In this document: positions 6,615 to 18,080 of the stretch, piece after piece
Position numbering within the stretch: the first letter of the stretch is position 1
Layout of the letters: the number at the start of each line of letters is the position of its first letter
The notes under the pieces: model-generated
Seen by the model: the letters and a program-made list of their open reading frames with translations, nothing else
Databases searched by the model: none
Told to the model about the DNA's origin: nothing
Translations under genes and position numbers: made by a program
Origin: Pseudomonas leptonychotis
Lineage (GTDB): Bacteria > Pseudomonadota > Gammaproteobacteria > Pseudomonadales > Pseudomonadaceae
Direction of reading: 5' to 3'
Assembly (NCBI RefSeq): GCF_004920405.1
Contig: NZ_RFLV01000005.1
Coordinates: forward strand, 1-64,000
DNA: 64,000 nucleotides

Positions 6615-8993
6615 CTACTTCCTTAACGTGGCGTTGAACCTTTGTTCCAGGGAGGTGAGAATATTTTGCGTTGTGGTACTCACCTCATCGTCATTAAGAG
6701 TGCGCGATGGATGCTGCCAGGTCAAGCCAACGGCAAGGCTTTTTCTATCTGGATCAATGCCTTTACCGTGATACACGTCAAATAGCTTGAGGTCAGTCAA
6801 CCACTCGCCTGCGGCTTCACGAATAGCGTTAAGTAACTCCTGTGCAGGCACATCACGATCGACCAGCAAGGCCAAGTCTCGGCGCACCTCCGGAAACTTC
6901 GACAATTCATGAAATTGCGGCATGCGGCCATGAGTGATTTCACCCAGTACCAGTTCGAACATAAACACCGTTTGATCCAGACCTAGCGCCTTAGACAGCT
7001 CAGGATGCATCGCCCCAAGGAAGCCGACAAGACGCCCTTCTCGCTCGATGCGGGCAGTCTGCCCTGGATGCAAAGCCACATGCTCACCCGGCACAAAGTC
7101 AAAACTAGCGCTTGCGCCAGCACTGGCAAGCAACGCTTCGACATCCGCTTTCACATCATAGAAGTCGATGTCATCACGGCCGTGAGCCCAACCTTCTGGC
7201 AAACGTCCGCCACAAATAACACCCGCCAGCATCGGCTCTTGTTTCAGCCCTTCGAGCTGACCAACAAAACGCAGACCACTTTCGAATAGACGCACACGTG
7301 ATTGCTGACGATTAAGGTTGTGCTCAAGCGCCTTGACCAAACCCGGCCACAAAGAAGAGCGCATTGCTGCCATATCTGCGGAGATCGGATTGGCCAGCAT
7401 CAGCGGCGCAACGCCTGGATTGAACAACTCGAACAGTTTTGGATCGATAAAGCTGTAGGTGATCGCCTCCTGATAACCACGGGCAACCAGTAAGCGGCGT
7501 AACGCAGGCAGCTCGACTGCAGCTTCAGCCTTGGCCTGTGGAGCTAGACGCGCTTGCGGATAGCGGACCGGCAAGCGGTTGTAGCCATATAGCCGCGCAA
7601 GCTCTTCGATTAGATCAACTTCCAGACTGATATCGAAACGATGACTCGGGACGCCGACCTGCCACTGCCCTTCTCCAGCAGCGGTAATACCCAACCCCAA
7701 AGCAGTCAGTAAGCGGACAATTTCGGCATCATCTATTTTCAGGCCAAGCATTTGCTCGACACGCTCAGCACGTAGCGTCACCGGGGCAATGCTCGGCAAC
7801 TGCTCCTGATCGACAACCTCAATGATCGGCCCAGCCTCACCGCCGACAATATCCAGCAACAGTGCCGTGGCACGCTCCATCGCTTCACGCGCCAACTGCC
7901 AATCCACGCCACGTTCAAAACGGTGCGAGGCATCAGTATGAAGACCATAGGAGCGCGCTTTGCCGGCGATGGCAATGGTGTCGAAAAACGCACTTTCGAG
8001 GAACAGATCGCGAGTACTCGTGCTAACGCCGCTGTGTTCCCCACCCATAACACCCGCGATTGCCAAAGCACGGCCATGGTCGGCGATGACCAACGTATCT
8101 GCACGCAGGCTAACTTCCTGACCGTCGAGCAGAACGAGCTTCTCACCCTCCTCGGCCATACGCACGCGAATACCGCCCTTGATCTCAGCAAGATCGAACG
8201 CGTGCAGTGGCTGACCCAATTCGAGCATCACGTAATTGGTGACGTCAACGACGGCATCGATGCTGCGCACATCGGCGCGGCGCAGGCGCTCAACCATCCA
8301 CAACGGAGTCGACTTGGACAGGTCAACATTACGCACGACTCGGCCCAGATAACGTGGGCAGGCTTGCGTAGCAATAACCTCAACGGGAAGCACCTGGTCA
8401 TGGCTCGGCGCTACCGCACTGATCACAGGACGCGTTACCGGTGCGTCGTATAAAGCACCCACCTCACGCGCCAGGCCCGCCAAGGACAGGCAATCACCCC
8501 GGTTCGGCGTCAGATCAACTTCGATGCTGGTATCGTCCAGCTCCAGATAAACACGAATATCCTGACCTACCGGCGCATCGACGGGGAGCTCCATCAGGCC
8601 ATCGTTATCGTCACTGATTTGCAACTCGGAGGCCGAGCAGAGCATGCCGTTGGACTCAGCACCACGCAGCTTGGCTTTCTTAATCTTGAAGTCGCCCGAC
8701 AACTCGGCGCCGATCATGGCGAACGGAATTTTCAGGCCGGGGCGCACATTCGGCGCGCCACACACTACCTGAAAGGTTTCCACACCATTACTGACCTGGC
8801 ACACACGCAGCTTGTCGGCATCTGGGTGCTGTTCGGTACTGAGTACCTCACCCACTACTACGCCACTGAAAACACCAGCAGCCGGCGTAACGCTATCCAC
8901 TTCCAAGCCCGCCATGGATAGGCGCGCCACCAGCTCGTCACGGGAAACCGCAGGGTTCACCCAACCACGTAGCCATTGTTCACTGAATTTCAT
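6615..8993 (-). CDS. pheT: Phenylalanyl-tRNA synthetase beta subunit
   Basis: 792 aa, full length for the family. The N-terminal EMAP-like tRNA-binding domain (~40-150, with VVCGAPNVRPG) is followed by the B3/B4 editing region, B5, the catalytic-like core, and a C-terminal FDX-ACB anticodon-binding domain (FPEVRRDLALLVDRDV near residue 715). It pairs with PheS as alpha2beta2 to charge tRNA-Phe and edit mischarged Tyr. Start MKFSEQWLRGW is preceded by GGAGAGCAGG. Confidence 0.98.
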   Translation of the reverse strand: MKFSEQWLRGWVNPAVSRDELVARLSMAGLEVDSVTPAAGVFSGVVVGEVLSTEQHPDADKLRVCQVSNGVETFQVVCGAPNVRPGLKIPFAMIGAELSGDFKIKKAKLRGAESNGMLCSASELQISDDNDGLMELPVDAPVGQDIRVYLELDDTSIEVDLTPNRGDCLSLAGLAREVGALYDAPVTRPVISAVAPSHDQVLPVEVIATQACPRYLGRVVRNVDLSKSTPLWMVERLRRADVRSIDAVVDVTNYVMLELGQPLHAFDLAEIKGGIRVRMAEEGEKLVLLDGQEVSLRADTLVIADHGRALAIAGVMGGEHSGVSTSTRDLFLESAFFDTIAIAGKARSYGLHTDASHRFERGVDWQLAREAMERATALLLDIVGGEAGPIIEVVDQEQLPSIAPVTLRAERVEQMLGLKIDDAEIVRLLTALGLGITAAGEGQWQVGVPSHRFDISLEVDLIEELARLYGYNRLPVRYPQARLAPQAKAEAAVELPALRRLLVARGYQEAITYSFIDPKLFELFNPGVAPLMLANPISADMAAMRSSLWPGLVKALEHNLNRQQSRVRLFESGLRFVGQLEGLKQEPMLAGVICGGRLPEGWAHGRDDIDFYDVKADVEALLASAGASASFDFVPGEHVALHPGQTARIEREGRLVGFLGAMHPELSKALGLDQTVFMFELVLGEITHGRMPQFHELSKFPEVRRDLALLVDRDVPAQELLNAIREAAGEWLTDLKLFDVYHGKGIDPDRKSLAVGLTWQHPSRTLNDDEVSTTTQNILTSLEQRFNATLRK

Positions 8994-9031
8994 CCTGCTC
9001 TCCTCAACAATTCGGTTACGGTCATGCGGCT

Positions 9032-10048
<1,017 letters not shown>

Positions 10049-10067
10049 TTACAAACTCCAGATACGA

Positions 10068-10131
10068 AATAGGGGAAGAGCTTTAAGGCTCTTCCCCTAT
10101 TGGTGACGTTTAGCACCGGGCGAGCCCGGTG
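10068..10131 (-). promoter_or_regulatory. Tandem hairpins between rplT and pheS (terminator/attenuator candidates)
   Basis: In the direction of transcription, CACCGGGC-GA/TC-GCCCGGTG (10131-10114) is followed by a perfect 14-bp stem AATAGGGGAAGAGC/GCTCTTCCCCTATT (10101-10068, 6-nt loop) ending in a short T run. The second hairpin ends 19 bp before the pheS start. It could partially terminate the ribosomal-protein transcript or attenuate pheST; no leader peptide rich in Phe codons was found. Confidence 0.6.
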
Positions 10132-10143
10132 ATTGTCGGGGAC

Positions 10144-10500
10144 TTAAGCCAGTATGGCTTTCGCTTTCTCGACAATCGCAGCAAACGCCGCTTTTTCGTT
10201 CACTGCCAGATCAGCCAGTACCTTACGGTCGATCTCGATGGACGCTTTTTTCAGGCCAGCAATGAAACGGCTGTAGGACAGACCGTTAACACGAGCACCA
10301 GCGTTGATACGAGCGATCCACAGAGCGCGGAACTGACGTTTTTTCTGACGACGGTCGCGGTAGGCGTACTGGCCTGCCTTGATGACCGCTTGCTTGGCAA
10401 CGCGGAATACGCGTGAACGCGCACCGTAGTAACCTTTAGCGAGTTTCAGAATTTTTTTGTGACGCTTGCGAGCAATAACGCCGCGCTTAACACGAGCCAT
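10144..10500 (-). CDS. rplT: 50S ribosomal protein L20
   Basis: 118 aa and highly basic, starting [20 protein letters not shown]. It binds 23S rRNA early in assembly and is the usual autoregulator of the infC-rpmI-rplT operon. It lies 25 bp after rpmI. Confidence 0.99.
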   Translation of the reverse strand: MARVKRGVIARKRHKKILKLAKGYYGARSRVFRVAKQAVIKAGQYAYRDRRQKKRQFRALWIARINAGARVNGLSYSRFIAGLKKASIEIDRKVLADLAVNEKAAFAAIVEKAKAILA

Positions 10501-10525
10501 GAGTAATTTCCTCTATCTTGACCGA

Positions 10526-10720
10526 TTAACGAACGCGCAGCATGCGCGCCACTTTTGCTACGTCAGACGGGTGCACCATAGAGCTGCCCCGCAGTTGACG
10601 TTTACGCTTAGTGGACATCTTGGTCAGGATGTGGCTCTTGAAAGCGTGCTTGTGCTTAAAGCCGTTAGCGGTTTTGAGAAAACGCTTGGCTGCACCACTC
10701 TTAGTCTTCATCTTTGGCAT
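10526..10720 (-). CDS. rpmI: 50S ribosomal protein L35
   Basis: 64 aa and basic, starting [20 protein letters not shown], the family signature. It sits between infC and rplT as in most bacteria. Confidence 0.99.
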   Translation of the reverse strand: MPKMKTKSGAAKRFLKTANGFKHKHAFKSHILTKMSTKRKRQLRGSSMVHPSDVAKVARMLRVR

Positions 10721-10780
10721 GTTCGGATACTCCGCATTCAGTTGATAAATATAACCGCAAGGCCTGCCGTGCCCTGTTGG

Positions 10781-11329
10781 TTACTTCTTCTTTTTGGGGG
10801 CGATGACCATTATCAGCTGGCGTCCTTCCATCTTTGGATGCTGTTCAACGGTGCCGTATTCAAGCAGGTCACCTTCAACCCGCTTCAACAACTCCATGCC
10901 CAGCTCCTGATGCGCCATCTCACGGCCGCGGAATCGAAGCGATACCTTGGCCCTGTCCCCATCACTAAGGAAACGTACCAGGTTGCGTAGTTTTACCTGG
11001 TAATCCCCTTCCTCCGTCCCTGGACGAAACTTGATTTCTTTAACCTGAATCTGCTTCTGGTTTTTCTTTGCAGCAGCAACCTGCTTCTTCTTTTCGAAGA
11101 TCGATTTGCCGTAGTCCATCAGCTTGCAAACAGGTGGCACTGCATCGGCAGAAATTTCTACCAGATCCAGCTTGGCCTCTTCGGCCTTAAGAAGCGCGTC
11201 TTCAATTGACACAATCCCAAGCTGTTCACCTTCCGCGCCAATTAACCGAACCTCGCGTGCCGAGATATTCTCGTTGATCGGGGCCTTCGGTGCAGCTCGT
11301 TTATCTTGTCTCATTTCACGCTTAATAAT
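10781..11329 (-). CDS. infC: Translation initiation factor IF-3, non-ATG start
   Basis: Two-domain IF-3: N-domain [14 protein letters not shown], linker rich in Lys, C-domain [20 protein letters not shown]. It dissociates 70S ribosomes and checks the start codon. The first ATG (11314) would drop conserved residues. Upstream in frame lie ATC-ATT-ATT-AAG-CGT-GAA, with GGAG at 11338-11335. The rare ATT at 11329 (5 nt after GGAG) or 11326 (8 nt) is the likely start, giving about 182 aa. Rare AUU starts underlie IF-3 autoregulation in enterobacteria. The thrS stop lies immediately upstream. Confidence 0.95.
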   Translation of the reverse strand: MIKREMRQDKRAAPKAPINENISAREVRLIGAEGEQLGIVSIEDALLKAEEAKLDLVEISADAVPPVCKLMDYGKSIFEKKKQVAAAKKNQKQIQVKEIKFRPGTEEGDYQVKLRNLVRFLSDGDRAKVSLRFRGREMAHQELGMELLKRVEGDLLEYGTVEQHPKMEGRQLIMVIAPKKKK

Positions 11330-11331
11330 GA

Positions 11332-13254
11332 TTACTCCAAATCTTGGCGACCACGCCGGGAAACCGCCTGCGCAAGAAATTCAGCGAATTGAGTGATGGG
11401 CATTGAGCCCAGATCAGCACCTTCACGAGTGCGCACAGCGACAGTTTTCGTCTCAACTTCCCGATCTCCGATAACCAAGAGATAGGGAACCTTGAGCAAA
11501 GTATGCTCGCGGATTTTAAAGCCTATCTTCTCGTTCCTCAAGTCAGACTTGGCACGAAAGCCGCTTTGATTGAGCGTTTTTTCCACTTCGAGGGCAAAAT
11601 CGGCCTGTTTGTCCGTGATATTCATCACCACGGCCTGGGTCGGCGCCAGCCAAGCTGGGAATGCACCCTCGTAGTGCTCAATCAAAATACCGATAAAGCG
11701 CTCAAACGAACCGAGAATTGCCCGGTGCAACATGACCGGCACTTTGCGGCTGTTATCCTCGGACACATAGCTCGCATCCAAACGCTGCGGCATGTTCGGA
11801 TCGTACTGCAAGGTACCGCACTGCCAAGCACGACCCAGACAGTCGAGCAGGGTAAATTCGATCTTCGGGCCGTAGAAAGCCCCCTCACCCGGCAAGTACT
11901 CCCAGGGCAAGCCCGCCTCATTTAATGCATTGGCCAGCGCTTCCTCAGCACGATCCCAGAACGCATCATCACCCACGCGCTTTGCAGGGCGCGTGGAAAG
12001 CTTCATTTTTACGTCACTGAAGCCAAAGTCGGCGTAGACCTGCAAGGTCAGCTTGATGAAGTCCGCAGCCTCTTTCTTGACCTGCTCTTCGGTGCAGAAG
12101 ATGTGCGCATCGTCCTGAGTAAAGCCACGCACACGCATGATGCCGTGCAGCGCACCTGACGCCTCATTGCGATGACAAGAGCCGAACTCGGCCAAACGCA
12201 GCGGCAACTCGCGGTAGCTTTTCAGACCCTGGTTGAACACCTGCACATGGCACGGGCAGTTCATCGGCTTGATCGCGTATTCGCGGCTCTCCGACTGAGT
12301 GGTGAACATGTTGTCAGCGTAGTTACCCCAGTGCCCGGATTTCTCCCACAGCACACGGTCAACAATTTGCGGCGTCTTGATTTCCTGGTAACCATTTTCG
12401 CGCTGCACGCCACGCATGTACTGCTCTAGCACTTGATAAATGGTCCAGCCATTTGGATGCCAGAACACCATACCCGGCGCTTCTTCCTGGGTATGAAACA
12501 AATCAAGGCGCTTGCCGATTTTGCGGTGATCACGTTTCTCGGCTTCTTCGATACGCTGGATATAAGCCGCCAACTGCTTCTTATCCGCCCAAGCCGTGCC
12601 ATACACACGCTGCAACTGCTCGTTATTGGCATCGCCGCGCCAGTAAGCACCGGACAGCTTGGTCAGCTTGAAGGCCTTGAGAAAGCGCGTGTTCGGCACG
12701 TGCGGGCCGCGGCACATGTCGACGTATTCTTCGTGGTAGTACAGGCCCATCGCCTGCTCATCCGGCATACCCTCAACCAGACGCAGCTTGTAGTCCTCAC
12801 CACGGGCAGTGAACACATCAATAACTTCTGCGCGCGGGGTGACTTTCTTGATGACGTCGTAATCTTTCTCGATCAGCTGCTGCATGCGCTGCTCGATAGC
12901 CGCCACATCATCTAGAGTAAAAGGACGCTCAGAAGCGATGTCGTAGTAGAAACCGTCATCAATGACCGGCCCAATCACCATCTTGGCCGTAGGAAACAAC
13001 TGCTTGACCGCATGACCAATCAAATGCGCGCAGGAGTGGCGAATGATTTCGAGCCCTTCCTGATCTTTTGGCGTGATGATCTGCAGGGTTGAGTCGCTGT
13101 CAATCAAGTCACATGCATCGACCAGCTTACCGTTGACCTTACCGGCCACTGTAGCCTTGGCTAGACCTGCGCCAATGGATTGCGCCACCTCGAGTACGGA
13201 TACCGGGTGATCGAATGGACGCTGACTGCCGTCGGGAAGAGTAATGATGGGCAT
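11332..13254 (-). CDS. thrS: Threonyl-tRNA synthetase
   Basis: 640 aa from ATG 13254, which has GAGGAGG 6 nt upstream; the frame is open further but without a ribosome site. Order: N-terminal TGS domain ([14 protein letters not shown]), editing domain with HSCAH (His-x-x-x-His), class II catalytic core ([32 protein letters not shown]) and C-terminal anticodon-binding domain. It charges tRNA-Thr. The stop codon is directly followed by the infC start region. Confidence 0.98.
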   Translation of the reverse strand: MPIITLPDGSQRPFDHPVSVLEVAQSIGAGLAKATVAGKVNGKLVDACDLIDSDSTLQIITPKDQEGLEIIRHSCAHLIGHAVKQLFPTAKMVIGPVIDDGFYYDIASERPFTLDDVAAIEQRMQQLIEKDYDVIKKVTPRAEVIDVFTARGEDYKLRLVEGMPDEQAMGLYYHEEYVDMCRGPHVPNTRFLKAFKLTKLSGAYWRGDANNEQLQRVYGTAWADKKQLAAYIQRIEEAEKRDHRKIGKRLDLFHTQEEAPGMVFWHPNGWTIYQVLEQYMRGVQRENGYQEIKTPQIVDRVLWEKSGHWGNYADNMFTTQSESREYAIKPMNCPCHVQVFNQGLKSYRELPLRLAEFGSCHRNEASGALHGIMRVRGFTQDDAHIFCTEEQVKKEAADFIKLTLQVYADFGFSDVKMKLSTRPAKRVGDDAFWDRAEEALANALNEAGLPWEYLPGEGAFYGPKIEFTLLDCLGRAWQCGTLQYDPNMPQRLDASYVSEDNSRKVPVMLHRAILGSFERFIGILIEHYEGAFPAWLAPTQAVVMNITDKQADFALEVEKTLNQSGFRAKSDLRNEKIGFKIREHTLLKVPYLLVIGDREVETKTVAVRTREGADLGSMPITQFAEFLAQAVSRRGRQDLE

Positions 13255-13455
13255 GGCGCCTCCTCTCCTAGTGGTGACCTCTACCAAAGGCCACATGGGT
13301 TGGGATGAGCCAGTAAGCGATTCGTCGGTAAACCTGCCATACAAAAGCAGAAGCCTGTAAGCCAAACCAAAACCGAACCGCAGTCACTGGAGGTTTAAAC
13401 AACAACTAAAAGCACGGATGCTTGCAAAGGCATGGCCTACGAACAAGGACCCAAC

Positions 13456-13486
13456 AAAAAAAGGGCCGCATCAGCGACCCTTTTTT
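13456..13486 (-). terminator. Intrinsic terminator of tRNA-Val
   Basis: AAAAAAGGGtCGC and GCGgCCCTTTTTTT on the minus strand form a hairpin with one internal mismatch and a long T-tract, 11 bp past the tRNA. Confidence 0.85.
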
Positions 13487-13496
13487 CTACCAAATC

Positions 13497-13573
13497 TGGT
13501 AGGCACGATTGGACTCGAACCAACGACCCCCACCATGTCAAGGTGGTGCTCTAACCAACTGAGCTACGTGCCT
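13497..13573 (-). tRNA. tRNA-Val(GAC)
   Basis: A 77-nt cloverleaf: acceptor AGGCACG/CGTGCCT, D-arm GCTCAGTTGGTTAGAGC, anticodon stem CCACC/GGTGG around TTGACAT (anticodon GAC), T-arm GTTCGAGTC, encoded CCA. It is an isolated gene between the thrS operon and the oxidoreductase. Confidence 0.95.
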
Positions 13574-13757
13574 ACGATGGGTGCGCATTCTACGGCCGCG
13601 ATAAAAAGAGTCAACATATTTTTCGCTAACTGCCTGAATAGATGAATTTTTTACTGTTCTATAGTGCGTTTAATATTTCACACGGGTCACTAGCCGGACA
13701 TTTTTAACTCAGGTAGCATCTGTCCATTCGTAAAAAATAAAGAACAGAGGTTGCAAA

Positions 13758-15041
13758 ATGGCGCACACAGCTTATCCACAATCCTACTACGCGGCCTCAG
13801 CCAATTCGGTACCGGCCCGCCCGGAATTGAATGGCGACGTCGAGACTGACGTGTGCATCATCGGCGCCGGTTACACCGGCCTGTCTACCGCTATTGCCCT
13901 GCTGGAGAACGGTTTCAAAGTGAGCATCGTCGAAGCAGCCAAAGTCGGCTTCGGCGCATCGGGCCGCAATGGCGGACAGATCGTCAACAGCTACAGCCGT
14001 GATATCGATGTAATCGAGCGCAGCTGCGCGCCCAAGCAGGCACAGCTGCTCGGCGATATGGCGTTTGAAGGCGGCCGAATCATTCGTGAGCGTATCGCCA
14101 AGTACAACATTCAGTGCGACCTCAAGGACGGCGGCGTGTTTGCCGCCAACACCTCAAAACACATGAAGCACTTGGAATCACAGAAAAAGCTCTGGGAGCG
14201 CTACGGGCACACCCAACTAGAGCTGATGGATGCCAAGCGCATACAAGAAGTGGTGGGTACTGACATTTATGCCGGCGGCATGCTCGACATGAGCGGCGGC
14301 CATATCCACCCCCTCAACCTGGCGTTGGGCGAAGCGGCAGCAGCCGAGTCGCTGGGCGGGGTGATTTATGAGCAATCACCCGCCATCCGCATTGACCGCG
14401 GTGCCAACCCCGTCGTGCACACCCCCAACGGCCGAATCAAAGCCAAGTTCATCGTCGTAGCGGGTAACGCCTATCTGGGCAATCTGGTGCCTGAGTTGTC
14501 GGCCAAATCGATGCCATGCGGCACACAGGTGATCACAACCGAACCGCTTTCTGCTGAGCTGGCGAAAAGCTTGCTACCGCAAGATTACTGCGTCGAAGAC
14601 TGCAACTACCTATTGGACTATTACCGCCTGACCGGCGACAACCGCCTGATCTTCGGTGGCGGCGTTGTTTACGGCGCACGCGACCCGGCAAACATTGAAG
14701 CGATCATTCGCCCGAAGATGCTCAAAGCCTTCCCGCAACTGAAGGACGTAAAGATCGACTACGCCTGGACCGGCAACTTCCTACTGACGCTATCGCGTCT
14801 GCCGCAAGTGGGTCGCCTGGGCGATAATATCTATTACTCGCAAGGTTGCAGTGGCCACGGCGTGACTTACACACACCTGGCCGGCAAAGTGCTGGCCGAA
14901 GCATTGCGCGGCCAGGCCGAACGCTTCGACGCATTTGCCGACTTGCCGCATTACCCATTCCCAGGCGGTCGCTTATTCCAAGTACCGTTCAGCGCACTGG
15001 GCGCCTGGTATTACACCCTGCGTGACAAGCTGGGCATCTAA
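13758..15041 (+). CDS. FAD-dependent oxidoreductase, PuuB-like (gamma-glutamylputrescine oxidase family)
   Basis: 427 aa, the usual DAO-family length. The N-terminal Rossmann dinucleotide motif is DVCIIGAGYTGLSTA (GxGxxG at 36-41). ASGRNGGQ (~68-74) is typical of the PuuB/OrdL group that oxidises polyamine-derived or amino-acid amines with FAD and oxygen. The C-terminal GCSGHGVTYTHLAGK is the second FAD-contact motif. GAGG precedes the ATG by about 9 nt. No gamma-glutamylputrescine pathway partners are adjacent, so the substrate is not established. Confidence 0.8.
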   Translation: MAHTAYPQSYYAASANSVPARPELNGDVETDVCIIGAGYTGLSTAIALLENGFKVSIVEAAKVGFGASGRNGGQIVNSYSRDIDVIERSCAPKQAQLLGDMAFEGGRIIRERIAKYNIQCDLKDGGVFAANTSKHMKHLESQKKLWERYGHTQLELMDAKRIQEVVGTDIYAGGMLDMSGGHIHPLNLALGEAAAAESLGGVIYEQSPAIRIDRGANPVVHTPNGRIKAKFIVVAGNAYLGNLVPELSAKSMPCGTQVITTEPLSAELAKSLLPQDYCVEDCNYLLDYYRLTGDNRLIFGGGVVYGARDPANIEAIIRPKMLKAFPQLKDVKIDYAWTGNFLLTLSRLPQVGRLGDNIYYSQGCSGHGVTYTHLAGKVLAEALRGQAERFDAFADLPHYPFPGGRLFQVPFSALGAWYYTLRDKLGI

Positions 15042-15057
15042 ACAATACAACCCATAC

Positions 15058-15083
15058 AAAACGGCACCCTCGGGTGCCGTTTT
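15058..15083 (+). terminator. Intrinsic terminator (bidirectional)
   Basis: AAAACGGCACCC and GGGTGCCGTTTT form a near-perfect palindrome between two converging genes, usable from either strand. Confidence 0.85.
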
Positions 15084-15109
15084 GCGTTCTTTTATTTTGC
15101 GCAAAATCT

Positions 15110-15799
15110 TTACAGCGCCGCATCCGGCCAAACCTGACGCGCCGCGCGTAGCGCACGCTGCGCTGCATCGCCTCGGCCTTGCTGCTGCAGATCACGGGCG
15201 GCCTGCAACCAGACTCGCTCAACCGGCTGAGCCGGCAATTGATGTGTAGGCTGAATCAGCACCGCCCAGCGCCCTGCTTCGCTCCAGGCTTGATCAAAAC
15301 TGGCAAAACTGGTGTACCAGCGCCGCGTATTGCCGGAACGCAGCACCAACGTCCGCTCCCGCTGGTCGTAACCTACCAACACGGCAAACTGGGAGCCGGG
15401 GCCGCCAAACAGCCGATCCTGCATCACCAGCACCGGATGCCCTGCAGACACCTGCTGCATAAGCGCGTCCAGATTACCGGGCAGCGGATAGACCAGCAGA
15501 TCATAAGACCGCGCCACCGCCTCAAGCCCGGCTTGCGTGCTTTGCCCTTTGGCCATTTGCTGAATGCGCTCATCCACCAGACCAGGACTACTGATCACCC
15601 CGTGATGATTGAGCAACGCCGCCAACGCCGAAGGCCCGCCCTGCGCATCACTGAGTTGAAAAAACGGCACATCAGCCAACTCAACCCGCTCGGGTAAGCG
15701 CTTGGTCTCAGGCAGTAACTGCGGCCCACTGGAGCAAGCGCCTAGCAGAAACAACAGAGCAACCGGCAGAAGCTTTACTACGCGAACAGACTTAAACAT
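15110..15799 (-). CDS. C39-peptidase-like lipoprotein lacking catalytic residues
   Basis: 229 aa. The N-terminus is a lipoprotein signal: basic start, hydrophobic core, lipobox LGAC with lipidated Cys near residue 22. The C39-like core begins VPFFQLSDAQGGPSALAALL. Active relatives have a Cys before GP-x-A-L-A, but here it is Gly. The later position normally occupied by His before the V-x-GYD strand reads GSQFAVLVGYD. A TPR-like helical tail follows. The protein is probably a non-catalytic envelope protein that keeps the fold. It converges with the FAD oxidoreductase gene. The family call is good; the inactivity is inferred from two missing residues. Confidence 0.7.
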   Translation of the reverse strand: MFKSVRVVKLLPVALLFLLGACSSGPQLLPETKRLPERVELADVPFFQLSDAQGGPSALAALLNHHGVISSPGLVDERIQQMAKGQSTQAGLEAVARSYDLLVYPLPGNLDALMQQVSAGHPVLVMQDRLFGGPGSQFAVLVGYDQRERTLVLRSGNTRRWYTSFASFDQAWSEAGRWAVLIQPTHQLPAQPVERVWLQAARDLQQQGRGDAAQRALRAARQVWPDAAL

Positions 15800-16043
15800 T
15801 ACTCACCCACTGGCTGGTTTGTGGCGCAGAGCATAACGATGAAGTGCCTGCGACCCAACCCGCCAGATAAAATCTGCGCACCTTGAACACATATCAGCCC
15901 GCGCACAAAAAACGAAAACGCTACTCAGGCTGATAAACTGCCGCACATCGCACCCAGGCGCTGCCTGCTTAATCAAGGCAGGCGCACCAGTAGCCACAGA
16001 ACCACGACCGCCTCTACGCAGGTCGTCAAGCAGACTGATCCCG

Positions 16044-17054
16044 ATGCCCGATATTTCTTTACCGCTTGCCAGCACATCTGCAGCCAAACTCTCGCGCCGC
16101 TTCTCCGTTGCACCCATGATGGATTGGACTGATCGGCACTGTCGTTTCTTCTTGCGCCAACTGTCTCAGCAGGCCTTGCTTTACACCGAGATGGTCACCA
16201 CCGGTGCGATATTGCATGGCGATACGGCGCGATTTCTGCGCCACAGTGCAGCCGAATACCCACTGGCCTTGCAGCTGGGCGGCAGCGCGCCGGCGGACTT
16301 GGCGGCTTGCGCCAAACTGGCGCAGGAAGCGGGCTACAACGAGGTCAACCTCAACGTCGGCTGCCCCAGTGATCGAGTGCAGAACAACATGATCGGTGCC
16401 TGCCTGATGGGTCATCCGCAGCTGGTCGCCGATTGCGTGAAAGCCATGCAGGACGCGGTCGACATCCCGGTCACGGTCAAGCACCGCATCGGCATCAATG
16501 GCCGCGACAGCTATGCCGAACTTTGCGATTTCGTTGGTACGGTGCGCGATGCAGGCTGCCGCAGCTTCACCGTGCATGCGCGCATCGCCATTCTCGAAGG
16601 GTTATCGCCCAAGGAGAACCGCGAGGTGCCACCGCTGCGTTATGAGGTGGCAGCGCAGCTCAAGCAGGACTTTCCGGAGCTTGAGATCATCCTCAATGGC
16701 GGCATTAAGACCCTGGAAGATTGCCAGCAGCACCTGCAAACCTTCGATGGCGTGATGCTAGGCCGCGAGGCGTATCACAACCCTTACCTGCTGGCTCAGG
16801 TTGACCAACAGCTATTCGGCTCTACGCGCGCTGTTATGAGCCGCTTCGAAGCCATGCAGAGCATGCGCGACTACATTGCCGCTCACCTCGCCGAAGGCGG
16901 CAGCATGCACCATATCACCCGCCATATGCTGGGCCTGGCCCAAGGCTTCAGCGGTGCGCGACGCTTTCGCCAACTGCTCTCGGTGGATATTCACAAAACC
17001 AGTGAGCCGCTGGTGCTTTTCGATCAAGCGGCGCAATTGCTGCAAGGCCGCTGA
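16044..17054 (+). CDS. dusA: tRNA-dihydrouridine synthase A
   Basis: 336 aa. An FMN-dependent TIM barrel that reduces D-loop uridines (U20/U20a). The DusA signature [20 protein letters not shown] begins near residue 18, with [13 protein letters not shown] (active-site Cys), MIGACLM and KHRIGI following. The C-terminal helical tRNA-binding domain ends LLQGR. A more upstream or downstream start is possible because the ribosome site is weak. It lies 41 bp upstream of tal. Confidence 0.93.
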   Translation: MPDISLPLASTSAAKLSRRFSVAPMMDWTDRHCRFFLRQLSQQALLYTEMVTTGAILHGDTARFLRHSAAEYPLALQLGGSAPADLAACAKLAQEAGYNEVNLNVGCPSDRVQNNMIGACLMGHPQLVADCVKAMQDAVDIPVTVKHRIGINGRDSYAELCDFVGTVRDAGCRSFTVHARIAILEGLSPKENREVPPLRYEVAAQLKQDFPELEIILNGGIKTLEDCQQHLQTFDGVMLGREAYHNPYLLAQVDQQLFGSTRAVMSRFEAMQSMRDYIAAHLAEGGSMHHITRHMLGLAQGFSGARRFRQLLSVDIHKTSEPLVLFDQAAQLLQGR

Positions 17055-17095
17055 CTCGGGTAAGGTCGGTGCATCTGCAACGACAAGGCTGTGTC

Positions 17096-18022
17096 ATGAC
17101 CTCCAAGCTGGATCAACTCAAGCAGTTCACCACCGTGGTCGCCGATACCGGCGACCTCGACGCCATCGCCCGTCTGAAACCGGTCGATGCCACCACCAAC
17201 CCTTCCCTGCTGCTCAAAGCCGCTGCCATGCCGGGCTACAGCGAACTGCTGAAAAGCGCCGTCAAGGCCAGCCAGGGCGACCTGGGCTTGGCCTGCGACC
17301 ATTTTGGCGTCGCTGTGGGTGGTGAAATTCTCAAAATCATCCCTGGGCGGATTTCCACCGAGGTCGATGCACGTCTGTCCTTTGACACCCAAGCCACCCT
17401 GCGCCGCGCCGAGCGCCTGATTGGGCTTTATGAAGAAGCCGGTATTGGCCGTGAACGCGTACTGATCAAGATCGCGTCGACCTGGGAAGGTATTCGCGCC
17501 GCTGAGCAACTGGAAAAGGCCGGCATCCAGTGCAACCTAACCTTGCTGTTCGGTTTCGCCCAAGCCCAGGCATGCGCAGATGCTGGCATATTCCTGATTT
17601 CACCCTTCGTCGGCCGCATTTACGACTGGTATAAAAAAGCCGAGGGCCGTGACTATGTCGGCGCCGAGGACCCAGGCGTGCAATCAGTCACGCGCATCTA
17701 CAACTACTACAAAGCTAACGCCTACCCAACCGTGGTGATGGGCGCGAGCTTTCGCAATCTTGGCCAAATCGAACAACTGGCGGGATGCGATCGCCTGACC
17801 ATCAGCCCAGAATTGCTGCAACAGCTGGCGGATGATCAACAGCCACTAGCCCGCCTGCTCAATCCGGGCAAGGCTGCCGAAGCCAAGCAGAGCCTGAACG
17901 AAAGCCAATTTCGCTGGGCCATGAACGACGACGCTATGGGCACGGAAAAGCTGGCTGAGGGCATTCGTTTGTTTGCCCGCGATCAGGAAAAGCTGGAAAA
18001 GCTGTTAACCGCTCAAGCCTGA
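17096..18022 (+). CDS. tal: Transaldolase
   Basis: 308 aa from ATG 17096 (ACAAGG upstream); the longer frame adds no conserved sequence. It moves a dihydroxyacetone unit between sugar phosphates in the non-oxidative pentose phosphate pathway through a Schiff-base Lys (VLIKIAST, Lys125). [15 protein letters not shown] at the N-terminus and [11 protein letters not shown] are TalB-type motifs. Confidence 0.97.
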   Translation: MTSKLDQLKQFTTVVADTGDLDAIARLKPVDATTNPSLLLKAAAMPGYSELLKSAVKASQGDLGLACDHFGVAVGGEILKIIPGRISTEVDARLSFDTQATLRRAERLIGLYEEAGIGRERVLIKIASTWEGIRAAEQLEKAGIQCNLTLLFGFAQAQACADAGIFLISPFVGRIYDWYKKAEGRDYVGAEDPGVQSVTRIYNYYKANAYPTVVMGASFRNLGQIEQLAGCDRLTISPELLQQLADDQQPLARLLNPGKAAEAKQSLNESQFRWAMNDDAMGTEKLAEGIRLFARDQEKLEKLLTAQA

Positions 18023-18035
18023 CAGCCCTAAATGC

Positions 18036-18064
18036 AAACGGGGCGCTCATTGAGCGCCCCGTTT
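18036..18064 (+). terminator. Intrinsic terminator (bidirectional)
   Basis: AAACGGGGCGCTCA and TGAGCGCCCCGTTT, 14 bp paired, between the converging tal and STAS genes. Confidence 0.9.
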
Positions 18065-18080
18065 GTTTATACAGCCAACA

